A DNA stretch of 64,000 bases from CAYUNE01 sp964446115 (GCA_964446115.1 CAYUNE010000031.1:62001-126000); one strand, 5' to 3'; positions 1-9,113 are shown, numbered from the stretch's first letter. Notes: generated from the sequence alone by a model not told the origin. Program-made: numbers and translations.

Positions 1-83
1 GGTACAATAGTCGGCCAACACGGAAGAAGTTGCCGGATAAAGCGATCGCTTGCATCAAAACAACGAATCGAGAAGGAGGAGAC

Positions 84-1097
84 ATGAAAAGAGTAACACT
101 GGTACAGGTGGCCCTGTTTTTAATGGTTTCAGCATCCATCGCCACCGCTTCAACCCTGGATGATGTCAAAAAACGCGGGGTTCTCAACTGCGGTGTTTCA
201 ACCGGCCTGCCCGGATTTTCTGCCCCTGACGAGAAGGGAAACTGGACCGGCCTGGATGTGGATGGCTGTCGCGCCGTGGCCGCCGCCGTGCTGGGGGACG
301 CCGGCAAGGTCAAGTACACGCCGCTCAATGCCAAGGAGCGCTTCACCGCCCTGCAGTCGGGTGAAATCGATGTGCTGGTACGCGGCACCACCTGGACCCA
401 GACCCGGGATACCTCCCTGGGCCTCAACTTTGCAGGCGTCAATTACTATGACGGCCAGGGGTTCATGGTCAACAAAAAACTGGGTGTCAAGAGCGCCAAG
501 GAGCTGGACGGCGCCGCCATCTGCATCCAGTCCGGTACCACCACCGAGCTCAATCTCGCCGACTACTTCACCGAAAACAAGATGAAATACCAGGCCGTTG
601 TCTTTGATACCCATGACCTGACTATCAAGGGTTTCGAGGCCGGTCGGTGCGACGTGCTCACCTCGGACCAGTCACAGCTCTACGGCCTGCGCACCCATCT
701 TGCCAAACCGGAAGAGGCTATTCTGCTGCCGGAAATCATCTCCAAGGAGCCCCTGGGCCCCGTTGTCCGCCAGGGGGATGACGGCTGGTTCAATATCGTC
801 CGCTGGACCTTTTTCGCCATGGTCAATGCCGAAGAACTGGGTGTGACCTCAAAAAACATCGACTCCATGAAGGACTCCAAGAATCCGGCCATCCGCCGTC
901 TGCTGGGTCTGGAAGGACTCAAGGGGCAGGGCCTGGGGCTCAGCGACGACTGGTCCTACCAGATCATCAAACAGGTGGGGAACTACGGCGAAATTTTCGA
1001 GAAAAACGTCGGCATGGGATCGCCGCTGAAGATCAAGCGTGGTCTCAACGCCCTGTGGAAGGACGGCGGCATCCAGTATGCCCCGCCGTTGCGCTGA
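84..1097 (+). CDS. aapJ: Amino-acid ABC transporter periplasmic binding protein (AapJ/BztA type)
   Basis: This is the periplasmic substrate-binding protein of a general L-amino acid ABC importer, 337 aa. I chose the ATG at 84 because an AGGAGG-type ribosome site lies just upstream and the protein then begins with a signal peptide (basic MKR, hydrophobic stretch to about residue 20, then the mature start STLDDVKKRG). The body carries the SBP_bac_3 pattern: GVLNCGVSTGLPGFS, GLDVDGCRAVAAAVLGD, and the RWTFFAMVNAEELGV region typical of the AapJ branch. It heads a binding protein, permease, permease, ATPase cluster on the same strand. A strong hairpin follows at 1117, probably giving more binding protein than permease. 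Substrate specificity (acidic or broad polar amino acids) is inferred from the family. Confidence 0.93.
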   Translation: MKRVTLVQVALFLMVSASIATASTLDDVKKRGVLNCGVSTGLPGFSAPDEKGNWTGLDVDGCRAVAAAVLGDAGKVKYTPLNAKERFTALQSGEIDVLVRGTTWTQTRDTSLGLNFAGVNYYDGQGFMVNKKLGVKSAKELDGAAICIQSGTTTELNLADYFTENKMKYQAVVFDTHDLTIKGFEAGRCDVLTSDQSQLYGLRTHLAKPEEAILLPEIISKEPLGPVVRQGDDGWFNIVRWTFFAMVNAEELGVTSKNIDSMKDSKNPAIRRLLGLEGLKGQGLGLSDDWSYQIIKQVGNYGEIFEKNVGMGSPLKIKRGLNALWKDGGIQYAPPLR

Positions 1098-1116
1098 CAT
1101 TTAAGAGCCGAATCCA

Positions 1117-1149
1117 CCGGAACGCATGGTTCATGCGTTCCGGTTTTTT
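1117..1149 (+). terminator. Hairpin terminator after the binding-protein gene
   Basis: A perfect 12-bp stem (1117-1128 with 1132-1143), a 3-nt loop and six T residues form a classic intrinsic terminator. It sits between the binding-protein gene and the two permease genes, so it most likely acts as a partial terminator that sets expression ratios within the operon. Confidence 0.85.
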
Positions 1150-1215
1150 CTGTTTTTCTGCGGATCAGGTGCGTTCACTCCCACCTGATCCGCAGGCAAA
1201 TAAGAGTTCCGCATA

Positions 1216-2397
1216 ATGCCTGCCGATTCCCAACCCAAACGCTCCACTCCCTGGTGGAACAACGCCCGTCACCGGGCTGTCATCTTCCAGCTTTTTCTGG
1301 CGCTGGCCCTGCTGCTCTTTTTCTTTTTCATCGGTCGCAACACGCTCCACAACCTAGAGCAGCGCGGTATCGCCACCGGCCTGGCCTTTCTCAGGCAAAA
1401 GGCCGGATTCGGCATTATCCAGCACCTCATCCCCTATAACGAAAATTACACCTACGGCCGTACATTTGTCGTCGGCCTGCTCAATACGATCCTGGTTTCG
1501 GGCCTGGGGATCATATTTGCCTCCATTCTCGGCTTCACCATGGGCGTGGCCCGGCTCTCCTCCAACTGGTTAATCTCAAGGCTTGCCGCCGTCTACATCG
1601 AAACATTCCGCAACATACCGCTATTACTACAGATTTTTTTCTGGTATTTTGCCGTTCTGCGTGCCCTGCCCGCGCCCAGACAGAGCCTGCACATCGGCCA
1701 GGCCGCGTTTTTGAACATCCGCGGCCTCTACCTGCCGCGCCCGGTTTTCGAGGCGGGTTTCGGCTGGGTGGCCGCCGCCCTTCTCTTCTGCCTGCTCTTT
1801 CTTCCCGCCTTGTATTACTGGGCAAAAAAACGACAGGAGCGCACCGGGGAACAGTTCCCGGTGCTCATCGTCTCGCTGGCGCTTGTGACCGGTCTGCCCA
1901 CCATCGCCTACTTTGGAGCCGGCACACCTCTGGGATGGGATCTGCCGGTGCTCAAAGGCTTCAACTTCCGCGGCGGGCTCACCATCATTCCGGAGCTCAC
2001 CGCCCTGCTCATGGCTCTCACCATCTATACCGCCACCTTTATCGCCGAGATCGTCCGCTCCGGCATACTGTCGGTGAGCCACGGTCAGACCGAAGCGGCT
2101 TCGGCCCTGGGACTCCGACCCGGCAAGGTGTTGCGGCTGGTGGTCATTCCCCAGGCCATGCGGGTGATCATCCCCCAGCTCACCAGCCAGTATCTGAATC
2201 TCACCAAAAACTCCTCGCTGGCCACGGCCATCGGCTATCCGGACCTGGTTGCGGTGTTCGCCGGCACCACCCTGAACCAGACCGGCCAGGCCATGGAGAT
2301 TATCGCCATGACCATGGCGGTCTATCTGACCATCAGCCTGCTCATTTCCCTGTTCATGAACTGGTACAACAGTCGTTCCATGATAAAGGAGCGTTAA
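1216..2397 (+). CDS. aapQ: Amino-acid ABC transporter permease 1 (AapQ/BztB type)
   Basis: A 393-aa inner-membrane permease of the polar amino-acid importer. The N-terminal membrane segment (about residues 23-41) is followed by a long periplasmic stretch. The conserved start of the permease domain follows (FVVGLLNTILVSGLGIIFASILG), as does the cytoplasmic EAA loop (about 290-320, HGQTEAASALGLRPGKVLRLVVIPQAMR) that contacts the ATPase. The large insert between membrane spans (about 150-215) distinguishes AapQ/BztB from short HisQ-type permeases. It ends 5 nt before the second permease, so the two are translated together. Confidence 0.92.
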   Translation: MPADSQPKRSTPWWNNARHRAVIFQLFLALALLLFFFFIGRNTLHNLEQRGIATGLAFLRQKAGFGIIQHLIPYNENYTYGRTFVVGLLNTILVSGLGIIFASILGFTMGVARLSSNWLISRLAAVYIETFRNIPLLLQIFFWYFAVLRALPAPRQSLHIGQAAFLNIRGLYLPRPVFEAGFGWVAAALLFCLLFLPALYYWAKKRQERTGEQFPVLIVSLALVTGLPTIAYFGAGTPLGWDLPVLKGFNFRGGLTIIPELTALLMALTIYTATFIAEIVRSGILSVSHGQTEAASALGLRPGKVLRLVVIPQAMRVIIPQLTSQYLNLTKNSSLATAIGYPDLVAVFAGTTLNQTGQAMEIIAMTMAVYLTISLLISLFMNWYNSRSMIKER

Positions 2398-2402
2398 ACT
2401 AA

Positions 2403-3503
2403 ATGACCGTCCACACTCCACATCCGGACCTGCCGCCGCCCCGTACAACGGTGGGACCCATCGCCTGGGTACGGCGGAATTTTCTGTCATCACCGCTCAA
2501 CACCTTTTTTACCCTGCTGGGGCTCTACATCCTCTATCTCACCGTCCCGCCCCTGGTGAAATGGGCCTTCATCAATGCCGACTGGGTCGGCAGCAGCAAG
2601 GCGGATTGCAGCGGCGACGGCGCCTGCTGGGTCTTCATCAAGGTTCGCTTTCTGCAGTTCATGTTCGGCTTCTATCCTCGTTCCGAATACTGGCGGGCCA
2701 TTGCCGCCTTTCTCCTGCTCGGCTCCCTGGTGGCCTACCTTCTCATCGAGCGTACCCCGAAAAAATCATGGGTGGCTGCCTTTACCATCCTCGGCTATCC
2801 CCTGGTCGCCTACGCCCTGTTCTACGGCGGTTTCGGGCTACCCGTGGTGGAAACCTACAAGTGGGGCGGCCTGATGCTCACTCTGATACTCTCCACCATC
2901 GGCATGTTCTTCGCTCTGCCCTTCGGCATTATTCTCGCCCTGGGGCGCCAGTCCTCCATGCCGGTGGCCAGGTCGGTTTCCGTGGTCTTTATCGAGCTGT
3001 GGCGGGGGGTGCCGCTGATCACCGTTCTCTTCATGTCCTCGGTCATGCTGCCGATCTTCATGCCCGAGGGAATCCGGATCGACAAGCTGATCAGGGCCCT
3101 GGTGGGTATCGTTTTCTTCCAGTCCGCCTACATGGCCGAGGTCATCCGCGGCGGATTACAGGCCATGCCCAAGGGTCAATACGAGGCTGCCGATGCCCTG
3201 GGGCTCAAATATCACCAGTCCATGGCCCTCATTATCCTGCCCCAGGCACTGAAGACCGTGATCCCGGGAATCGTCAACACCTTCATCGCCCTGTTCAAGG
3301 ATACGACCCTGGTACTGATCATCGGCCTTTTCGATATTCTGGCAGTGGTCCAGTCCGCCTTTACCGATCCCAACTGGCTGGGTTTCGCGGTGGAAGGCTA
3401 TGTCTTTGCCGCCCTTGTCTTCTGGATCTTCTGCTTCTCCATGTCACGCTACAGCCAATACCTGGAAAAAAAGCTGCACACGGGACATAAGGTCAACAGG
3501 TAA
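2403..3503 (+). CDS. aapM: Amino-acid ABC transporter permease 2 (AapM/BztC type)
   Basis: A 366-aa partner permease in the inner membrane. After the first membrane segments comes an insert with two cysteines (KADCSGDGACWVF) that is usual in the AapM branch. The transport domain starts near residue 158 (GGLMLTLILSTIGMFFALPFGIILALGR), and the EAA loop (KGQYEAADALGLKYHQSMALIILPQALK) lies near 255-285. It follows permease 1 with a 5-nt gap. The two permeases are expected to form a heterodimeric pore served by the ATPase at 3592. Confidence 0.92.
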   Translation: MTVHTPHPDLPPPRTTVGPIAWVRRNFLSSPLNTFFTLLGLYILYLTVPPLVKWAFINADWVGSSKADCSGDGACWVFIKVRFLQFMFGFYPRSEYWRAIAAFLLLGSLVAYLLIERTPKKSWVAAFTILGYPLVAYALFYGGFGLPVVETYKWGGLMLTLILSTIGMFFALPFGIILALGRQSSMPVARSVSVVFIELWRGVPLITVLFMSSVMLPIFMPEGIRIDKLIRALVGIVFFQSAYMAEVIRGGLQAMPKGQYEAADALGLKYHQSMALIILPQALKTVIPGIVNTFIALFKDTTLVLIIGLFDILAVVQSAFTDPNWLGFAVEGYVFAALVFWIFCFSMSRYSQYLEKKLHTGHKVNR

Positions 3504-3591
3504 AAAAATAAGCAAAAGAGGGGGCCGCCCCCGCTGGGCGCCGCCCCGTGGAAAACGAAAAATCATCCATTGAAAAAGGCTTCCCGACACC

Positions 3592-4359
3592 ATGAGCAAT
3601 CACACCTCGCTCTCCCCGTCTGAAAGGGGTGAAATCGCCATTCTGATCAAATCCATGCACAAGTGGTATGGAGATTTCCATGTCCTCAAGGATATCAACC
3701 TTATGGTATTACGGGGGGAACGGATCATCATCTGCGGACCCTCGGGTTGCGGCAAGTCGACCCTGATCCGCTGCATGAACCGATTGGAGGAGCATCAGAA
3801 GGGCGAGATCATCATCGACGGTATTCCCCTCACCGACGATCTCAAACATATCGAAAAAATCCGCCGGGATATCGGCATGGTCTTCCAGCAGTTCAACCTT
3901 TTTCCCCACCTCACCGCCCTGGAAAACTGCTGCCTGGCGCCCATCTGGGTGCTAAAAAAACCGCGGCGCGAGGCCGAGGAAATCGCCATGCACTTCCTGG
4001 AGCGGGTCAAGATTCCGGAGCAGGCGGACAAGTACCCGGGTCAGCTTTCGGGCGGGCAGCAGCAGCGGGTGGCCATCGCCCGCAGCCTCTGCATGAATCC
4101 CAAGATCATGCTTTTCGACGAGCCCACCTCGGCCCTGGATCCTGAGATGATCAAGGAGGTTCTCGACGTCATGGTCAGCCTGGCCGACGAAGGCATGACC
4201 ATGCTCTGCGTCACCCATGAGATGGGCTTTGCCAAGACCGTTGCCAACCGTATCATCTTCATGGACGGCGGGGAGATTATCGAAGAAAACGATCCCGACT
4301 CCTTTTTCACCAACCCGCAGTCGGACCGCACCAAACTCTTTCTCAGCCAGATTCTTTAA
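3592..4359 (+). CDS. aapP: Amino-acid ABC transporter ATP-binding protein (AapP/BztD/GlnQ type)
   Basis: A 255-aa cytoplasmic ATPase energising amino-acid uptake. Visible motifs in order are Walker A GPSGCGKST (about residues 47-55), Q-loop VFQQFNLFPHLT, ABC signature LSGGQQQRVAIARSL, Walker B MLFDEPTSALDPE and switch histidine in CVTHEMGFA. The length is normal for the PAAT family. It is separated from the permease by 88 nt of G/C-rich sequence without a clear promoter, so it is probably co-transcribed. The next gene is on the opposite strand, so this closes the operon. Confidence 0.94.
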   Translation: MSNHTSLSPSERGEIAILIKSMHKWYGDFHVLKDINLMVLRGERIIICGPSGCGKSTLIRCMNRLEEHQKGEIIIDGIPLTDDLKHIEKIRRDIGMVFQQFNLFPHLTALENCCLAPIWVLKKPRREAEEIAMHFLERVKIPEQADKYPGQLSGGQQQRVAIARSLCMNPKIMLFDEPTSALDPEMIKEVLDVMVSLADEGMTMLCVTHEMGFAKTVANRIIFMDGGEIIEENDPDSFFTNPQSDRTKLFLSQIL

Positions 4360-4400
4360 GAATCACGGAAATATAAAAGAATCCGGCCACAAGACACGAT

Positions 4401-4431
4401 GGGACCGGAGGAGTGATCTTGTCCCGGTCCC
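4401..4431. terminator. Hairpin between convergent genes
   Basis: GGGACCGG at 4401-4408 pairs with CCGGTCCC at 4424-4431 across a 15-nt loop. It lies between the convergent amino-acid transporter and phosphate transporter operons. There is no T-tract, so termination is inferred only from position and stem strength. Confidence 0.35.
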
Positions 4432-4481
4432 CACTTCCGCTGCAACCGGGATCTTCCTGGCCGGGGGCTGCCTGGTGTCTA

Positions 4482-5747
4482 CTACCCGAAGATTCCCTTG
4501 AGGAAAAAAAAGAAGAGGATCGAAAGGACGGCGCCGGCGGGCAGGGTAACCAGCCAGGAGATGATGATGTTCATCACCACCCGCATGTCCAGAGCACCGA
4601 TGCCGCGGGCCAGACCGACTCCCAATACCGAACCCACGAGAATATGGGTGGTGGAGACCGGCAACCCGGTGCGCGAGGCCAGCACCACGGTGGTGGCGGC
4701 GGCCAGCTCGGCGCAAAAACCGCGGGAGGGGGTGAGCTCGGTAATCTTTTTGCCCACGGTGAGCATTACCCGGTAGCCCAGGGTAATGAGACCGGTGACA
4801 ATGCCGGTGCCGCCGAGCAGGAGAATCCAGACCGGCATTTCCGACTTCTGCATCACCTCGCCGCCGGAGCCGACAATACTGATAACCGCGGCCAGGGGAC
4901 CGATACCGTTGGCCACGTCATTGGAACCGTGGGCAAAGGCCATGGAACAGGCGGTAAAAAGCATCATCGGGGTGAAGACCTTTTCCACACTGGCAAAGTG
5001 AAAATCCCGATCCGCCGCCACATCCTCCCGGACCCTACGGATGAAAAACCAGCCGATAGCCGCGGTGAGCATGCCGATGAGCGCGGCGATCATCAGACTC
5101 TGTAGCGGCGTCAAATGGATATGCAGGTGCTTGAGTCCCTTGAAGAGAGTAACCAGGGAGATGATGAATCCCACCAGGAAAATATAGCCCGGGGCATAAC
5201 GTTTGGCGCTTTTGAGCGGATTTTCGGCATTGAAAATCAGCTTGCGGGTGCTCATCACCAGCAGAAAGGAGATGGTGCCGCCGATGGCCGGTGAGATGAC
5301 CCAACTGGCAACCACTTTGCCGATCTTGCCCCAGTTCACCGCCTCCGGGCCGATACCGACAATACCAAATCCCACCAGGGCGCCGATGATGGAATGGGTG
5401 GTGGACACCGGCCAGCCCTTGGCCGAGGCGATCATCAGCCAGATGGCCGCAGCCAGCAGGGCGGCAAGCATGCCATAGACCAGGATTTCCGGCGTGGCCA
5501 CGATGGAGGTGGGATCGATGATCCCCTTTCGGATGGTCTTGGTCACATTGCCGCCTGCAATGACCGCGCCGGCAAACTCGAAGACAATGGCAATGCCGAT
5601 GGCCTGCCTGACACTTACCGCACCGGCTCCCACCGAGGTTCCCATGGCATTGGCCAGGTCGTTGGCCCCTACCCCCCATGTCATATAGAGGCCGAAGATG
5701 ACGGCCAGAATAACGAAAATCGTTCCCTGGGCAGCGATTATTTCCAT
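4482..5747 (-). CDS. pit: Inorganic phosphate transporter, PiT family
   Basis: A 421-aa inner-membrane PiT-family phosphate permease. The two family signatures are both present: GANDLANAMGTSVGAGA near the N-terminus (about 27-43) and HGSNDVANGIGPLAA in the second half. The repeated half-sequences (GWPVSTTHSIIGALVG and GLPVSTTHILVGSVLG) show the internal duplication. A start at 5747 is supported by AGGGGG a few bases upstream. It lies 12 nt after the DUF47 gene, the classic partner arrangement. Uptake is expected to be driven by an ion gradient, as known for the family. Confidence 0.93.
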   Translation of the reverse strand: MEIIAAQGTIFVILAVIFGLYMTWGVGANDLANAMGTSVGAGAVSVRQAIGIAIVFEFAGAVIAGGNVTKTIRKGIIDPTSIVATPEILVYGMLAALLAAAIWLMIASAKGWPVSTTHSIIGALVGFGIVGIGPEAVNWGKIGKVVASWVISPAIGGTISFLLVMSTRKLIFNAENPLKSAKRYAPGYIFLVGFIISLVTLFKGLKHLHIHLTPLQSLMIAALIGMLTAAIGWFFIRRVREDVAADRDFHFASVEKVFTPMMLFTACSMAFAHGSNDVANGIGPLAAVISIVGSGGEVMQKSEMPVWILLLGGTGIVTGLITLGYRVMLTVGKKITELTPSRGFCAELAAATTVVLASRTGLPVSTTHILVGSVLGVGLARGIGALDMRVVMNIIISWLVTLPAGAVLSILFFFFLKGIFG

Positions 5748-5759
5748 ATTTTCCCCCTG

Positions 5760-6446
5760 CTATTTGGACAAGAACAGTAAAAGACGATCCGAGATGTTCT
5801 CCGCCTGGTCCGAGATGTTGCCGATAATCTCGATTACCTGATACCAGAAAACGGCGGAGACCGGGGGCAGGCTATCCTCGACCGAAAACAGAGTGCGCCT
5901 GGTGCGATGGAGGATATCGTCGATATTGTGCTCGCTCTTGCGCACCCCGGCGATCATCTCGATCACCTTTTCATACTCCCGGCCGCCGAACCCCACCTGT
6001 ACCAGTTCATCGAGCTCCTCGATGATCAACTTTGCCTCGGAACTGACCTCCATGGTTCCTTCAATGAGCTCGTCAAGCAAGGGGCGGATCTCGGCCGGAA
6101 CGGCCATATCACGACTGGTCAGAATCTGGCTGATTTTTTCTGCGGAATCGGCAATGGCATCCTGGTCCCGCAGAAGCGCCAGCAGGTCGCGGCGGGCCAC
6201 CGGCATAAACAGGGTTTTGGGCATGTGCAGCCGCAGATCGCTTTTGATCTTATCTGCCGAGGTCTCCAGCTCGGCGATATCAGCGGCGATTGTCCGCAGC
6301 TGTTCCCCGTCTTCCTGATAGAGGGCGTCAAAAAGACCGGGCAGCAGGCAGACGCAGGAAAAAACCGTGCGCATATGTTCCTGTATGGGCTTGAATGGTG
6401 AACTGCGCAACAGTCCCGCAAGGGGATTGGTCGTCATCATGGCCAT
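5760..6446 (-). CDS. DUF47 (UPF0111/PhoU-like) phosphate transport accessory protein
   Basis: A 228-aa all-helical protein of the DUF47/UPF0111 family (PhoU-like fold). Typical features are the N-terminal SPFKPIQEHMRTVFSCV segment, acidic helices with ETSADKIKSDLRLHMPKTLFMPVARRDLL, and the late DDILHRTRRTLFSVEDSLPPVSAVFWYQVIEIIGNISDQAENISDRL. Members are usually encoded next to PiT permeases and are thought to modulate them, which is exactly the arrangement here. The ATG at 6446 is preceded by GGAGG at about 10 nt. Confidence 0.9.
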   Translation of the reverse strand: MAMMTTNPLAGLLRSSPFKPIQEHMRTVFSCVCLLPGLFDALYQEDGEQLRTIAADIAELETSADKIKSDLRLHMPKTLFMPVARRDLLALLRDQDAIADSAEKISQILTSRDMAVPAEIRPLLDELIEGTMEVSSEAKLIIEELDELVQVGFGGREYEKVIEMIAGVRKSEHNIDDILHRTRRTLFSVEDSLPPVSAVFWYQVIEIIGNISDQAENISDRLLLFLSK

Positions 6447-6521
6447 GGATGGAAAACCTCCAGCTTAAAAGAAACGGAAATGGCGTCCCATGGTGAACCA
6501 CGGGCAAAATACAGCCTACTT

Positions 6522-8588
6522 CTACCCCATTTTGTTGATTATTTCCATAAGAGGTTCAGCGGAAAATCGTAAGGGAATCATTTTTTTATTCACCTGCAGA
6601 AAGGCCCCCGGTCCTTCGGGGCGACCGCTGTAGACGACATGGTGTCCCTTGATCTGATGAACATTCCTCCACAGGGTACTGTCGGAATCATAGGGGGTGT
6701 GTCCAACGATAAAGGGAGCGTGTTTGGGCAGGTCCAGGCTCTTGCGAAAGCGTTTCACATCGCCGGCCCCATATCCCGCCAGGGAATTGGAACGTTTGAG
6801 GCGGCCGGTAATCAGCTCCCGGGCGATTTTGGAGCCGGGTTTCAGGTTGATGAGCTTTTTGCGGGATACCTTGCGCCAGGGAGGAGCGGCGTGACAGGCG
6901 ACAAAACTGCTTGATTTGGCGATATAGGGAAGCAGGCCGTGAAATCTCTCCATCTCATCCACATAATCCCTGCCACGCAGTTCCATGAGTCGCTTTTTCA
7001 TCAAAATGCCCTGGGGAATTCCATCCTTGCTGATCCCCGGGTTGAAGCTGTCGTGATTACCGCGCAGGTAAAAGAAGTTGCGGGGAAAGCGCCGCTTCAA
7101 TTGCAGGATCAGATCCATAATCAGCACCGAACTCTCCATATCCTCCATCTCCCCCGGCACTTCGGGATGCACGGCATCTCCCAGGATGACCAGATATGCA
7201 TCTCCCGTGGTCAGCCGGGGCAGTAATTTGTTTTCGCTGAGGATCTTCAGGAGGTTGTTGACCCGGGCATGCAGGTCGCCGACGACGAGCACCTGCACGG
7301 TGTCCAAAAGTTCCACCAGGGCGCCGGGCCGGCCAGCGGCGTTTCTCGGCCGGAAGGGCTCTGCGGCCAGGATGGCGTTGACCTCGCGGATCTGCCGCAG
7401 GGCATCGTCCGGGGGCAGCCGGTGCACCGCGCCGCCGTAGAAGCTGCGGATACGGTTGATGATCCGCTGCCGTTTCTCCCTTATGCGGGCATGATACCCG
7501 GGATGATCTCCCCGCCTCACCTCGACCCGTTTGCGGTCGTCCAGGGGGGTGATCACCAGATCACCGTTGAGATTCACCACCTGCAGATGCCGCTTGGCCA
7601 CCTTTTTGGGAAAGCGGAAGAGCTGGTGATAATCATCGTTGGCCCGGCCGATCATCACCGACTCCCGGCGCTGGATGAGGGTGAATCCCCGCATGCCCGT
7701 GTCCTGTCCCTCAGGATCGGTGACCACCCAGTTTTTACTGAGGATCTGTTTCTTTTTGCGGAAGCTGATCTCAGGGGAAAAGAGCAGGGTTCTGGTGCCG
7801 AAACGAATGGTGAACGGATAGCCGTCATAGGCGATGCGGCTCTCGCAGGGAAGGGTCTGCCATTCCTCTCCCGGCTGGATCCAGTTATGGGGATCGCGCC
7901 TGAGCAGCAGCCATTTCCAGCCTGCCGGGGTGGTGAGATCCGGCTTGAGATCACAGCCGCCGGTGGCCCAGCGCGGCACCTGGCTCTCCTCTTCGTCCAG
8001 AAAGCGGTAAGGAGGCTTGTCCAGGCTCAAGCGAACGTAGACATGCATTCCCTGTTGATGCAGATAATAGGCAACCTGCCGGTAGACGGCCAACTGTCTC
8101 CTGACCATCTTGAGAGAGAGATTTTCATCCACCGGAAAATAACCCTTGCTCCGCCGCTTTTTGCGATAGGCAAAGATGGTGCGGGCCTTGGGCAACAGAA
8201 ACTCGAAAATATAACGTTCCCGCCAGTTGGATTGAAAAAAATGGTTGGATAGGGGCGGAATCTTGATACGTTCCGGCTCAAGTTCGGGTGGTTCGGGGGC
8301 CTCCAGCCATTCCTCGTCAAAGACGGTCAGCGGTTCGCGGATTCCCTTAAAGGGCAGGCCGAGATGGATCTCCCGGGGTCGGAAAACCAGGGTCCTGTCC
8401 TTCCACCAGCCCTTGCGGGTCAGGTCCAGATAGCCCTCGTTGGGCCAGCCGTGGATCTTGTTGATATAATAGGTCTTACCGGCACCGGGAGGGCCGGTGA
8501 CCACCAGCTGAATAAAGTTGAGGCCCGCGGGCAGCTGTACCCCGTGAACATTCTGCAGGGTTTTGATGGGAACAAGTTTTTTTTTCAA
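6522..8588 (-). CDS. Three-domain P-loop / FHA-like / PPP metallophosphatase protein
   Basis: A 688-aa soluble protein whose overall architecture I do not recognise. Residues about 25-200 hold a P-loop NTPase-like domain with Walker A GPPGAGKT (32-39) and many basic/aromatic residues. Residues about 300-360 look like an FHA phospho-peptide-binding module: VMIGRANDD, then KRHLQVVNLNGDLVITPLDD, where FHA has IGR and S/KRH. Residues about 430-688 are a calcineurin-like PPP phosphatase with the full metal-ligand series GDLH (437-440), LGDAVH (469-474), RGNHD (509-513), CHA (H566) and VGHT (628-631). It lies 75 nt upstream of the DUF47 and PiT genes on the same strand. A role in phosphorylation-based signalling is inference. 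Confidence 0.85.
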   Translation of the reverse strand: MKKKLVPIKTLQNVHGVQLPAGLNFIQLVVTGPPGAGKTYYINKIHGWPNEGYLDLTRKGWWKDRTLVFRPREIHLGLPFKGIREPLTVFDEEWLEAPEPPELEPERIKIPPLSNHFFQSNWRERYIFEFLLPKARTIFAYRKKRRSKGYFPVDENLSLKMVRRQLAVYRQVAYYLHQQGMHVYVRLSLDKPPYRFLDEEESQVPRWATGGCDLKPDLTTPAGWKWLLLRRDPHNWIQPGEEWQTLPCESRIAYDGYPFTIRFGTRTLLFSPEISFRKKKQILSKNWVVTDPEGQDTGMRGFTLIQRRESVMIGRANDDYHQLFRFPKKVAKRHLQVVNLNGDLVITPLDDRKRVEVRRGDHPGYHARIREKRQRIINRIRSFYGGAVHRLPPDDALRQIREVNAILAAEPFRPRNAAGRPGALVELLDTVQVLVVGDLHARVNNLLKILSENKLLPRLTTGDAYLVILGDAVHPEVPGEMEDMESSVLIMDLILQLKRRFPRNFFYLRGNHDSFNPGISKDGIPQGILMKKRLMELRGRDYVDEMERFHGLLPYIAKSSSFVACHAAPPWRKVSRKKLINLKPGSKIARELITGRLKRSNSLAGYGAGDVKRFRKSLDLPKHAPFIVGHTPYDSDSTLWRNVHQIKGHHVVYSGRPEGPGAFLQVNKKMIPLRFSAEPLMEIINKMG

Positions 8589-8609
8589 GGCTTGGGGCCG
8601 ATCAACGGC

Positions 8610-8948
8610 CTACTCTTCGGCGGGATGATCAGGCCGGTCGCCTGCGGCTCGGCCGAGGGGAGCCAGGAGATCGGCCAATTCTTCCGGCGTGAGAATGGAA
8701 CGCAGTTCCCGGCTGCGACGATCGTGCAGCCGCCGCCGGTCGCCCTTGCGGCGATCGACGCCCAACCGGGCGTTGAGCAGGGTCCGCAGGATACATCGCA
8801 GGGAACGCCGGGGCAAAACCGCCTCGGTGCGGCTGTCGCGACGGCGTTCGGCCTGGGTACGGCGATCGGAGATGCGCCGCCTGTCATGGGAGGCGATGCG
8901 TCGTTCCTTGCCGTTCCAGGTGTCGTCACAATGTGAATCAGCTTCCAT
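8610..8948 (-). CDS. Arg-rich small protein, function unknown
   Basis: A 112-aa protein rich in Arg and Asp with recurring ERR/DRR blocks (GKERRIASHDRRRISDRRTQAERR, then DRRKGDRRRLHDRRSRELRS) and a short acidic/helical C-terminus (LTPEELADLLAPLG). I have no functional assignment. It ends 21 nt before the start of the P-loop/FHA/phosphatase gene and reads in the same direction, so it is probably the first gene of that operon. A longer reading frame overlaps in another phase, but its composition is poor. I prefer this frame because of the operon spacing and the regular charged-repeat pattern. Confidence 0.6.
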   Translation of the reverse strand: MEADSHCDDTWNGKERRIASHDRRRISDRRTQAERRRDSRTEAVLPRRSLRCILRTLLNARLGVDRRKGDRRRLHDRRSRELRSILTPEELADLLAPLGRAAGDRPDHPAEE

Positions 8949-8971
8949 GCCCGGGACCTGCGGAGATAATC

Positions 8972-8983
8972 GTTACCGGTTAC
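8972..8983 (-). promoter_or_regulatory. GTTACCGGTTAC dyad, variant of the intergenic repeat element
   Basis: On the minus strand this reads GTAACCGGTAAC. It is a near-palindrome sharing its core with the elements at 12050, 20470 and 54052. It sits 24 nt upstream of the Arg-rich gene, in a position where an operator would act on that operon. Confidence 0.35.
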
Positions 8984-9113
8984 TGAATGCCGTGACCGCG
9001 GCGGATTCGATCTTCTTCCTGAAAATCCCACTATACAAAACCGGGCAAAACATGCCAGCAGAAGTAGGCTTTGTCCGGCATCGCCGGGGTAACCGCAAGT
9101 TAAGGGGAGCGAG

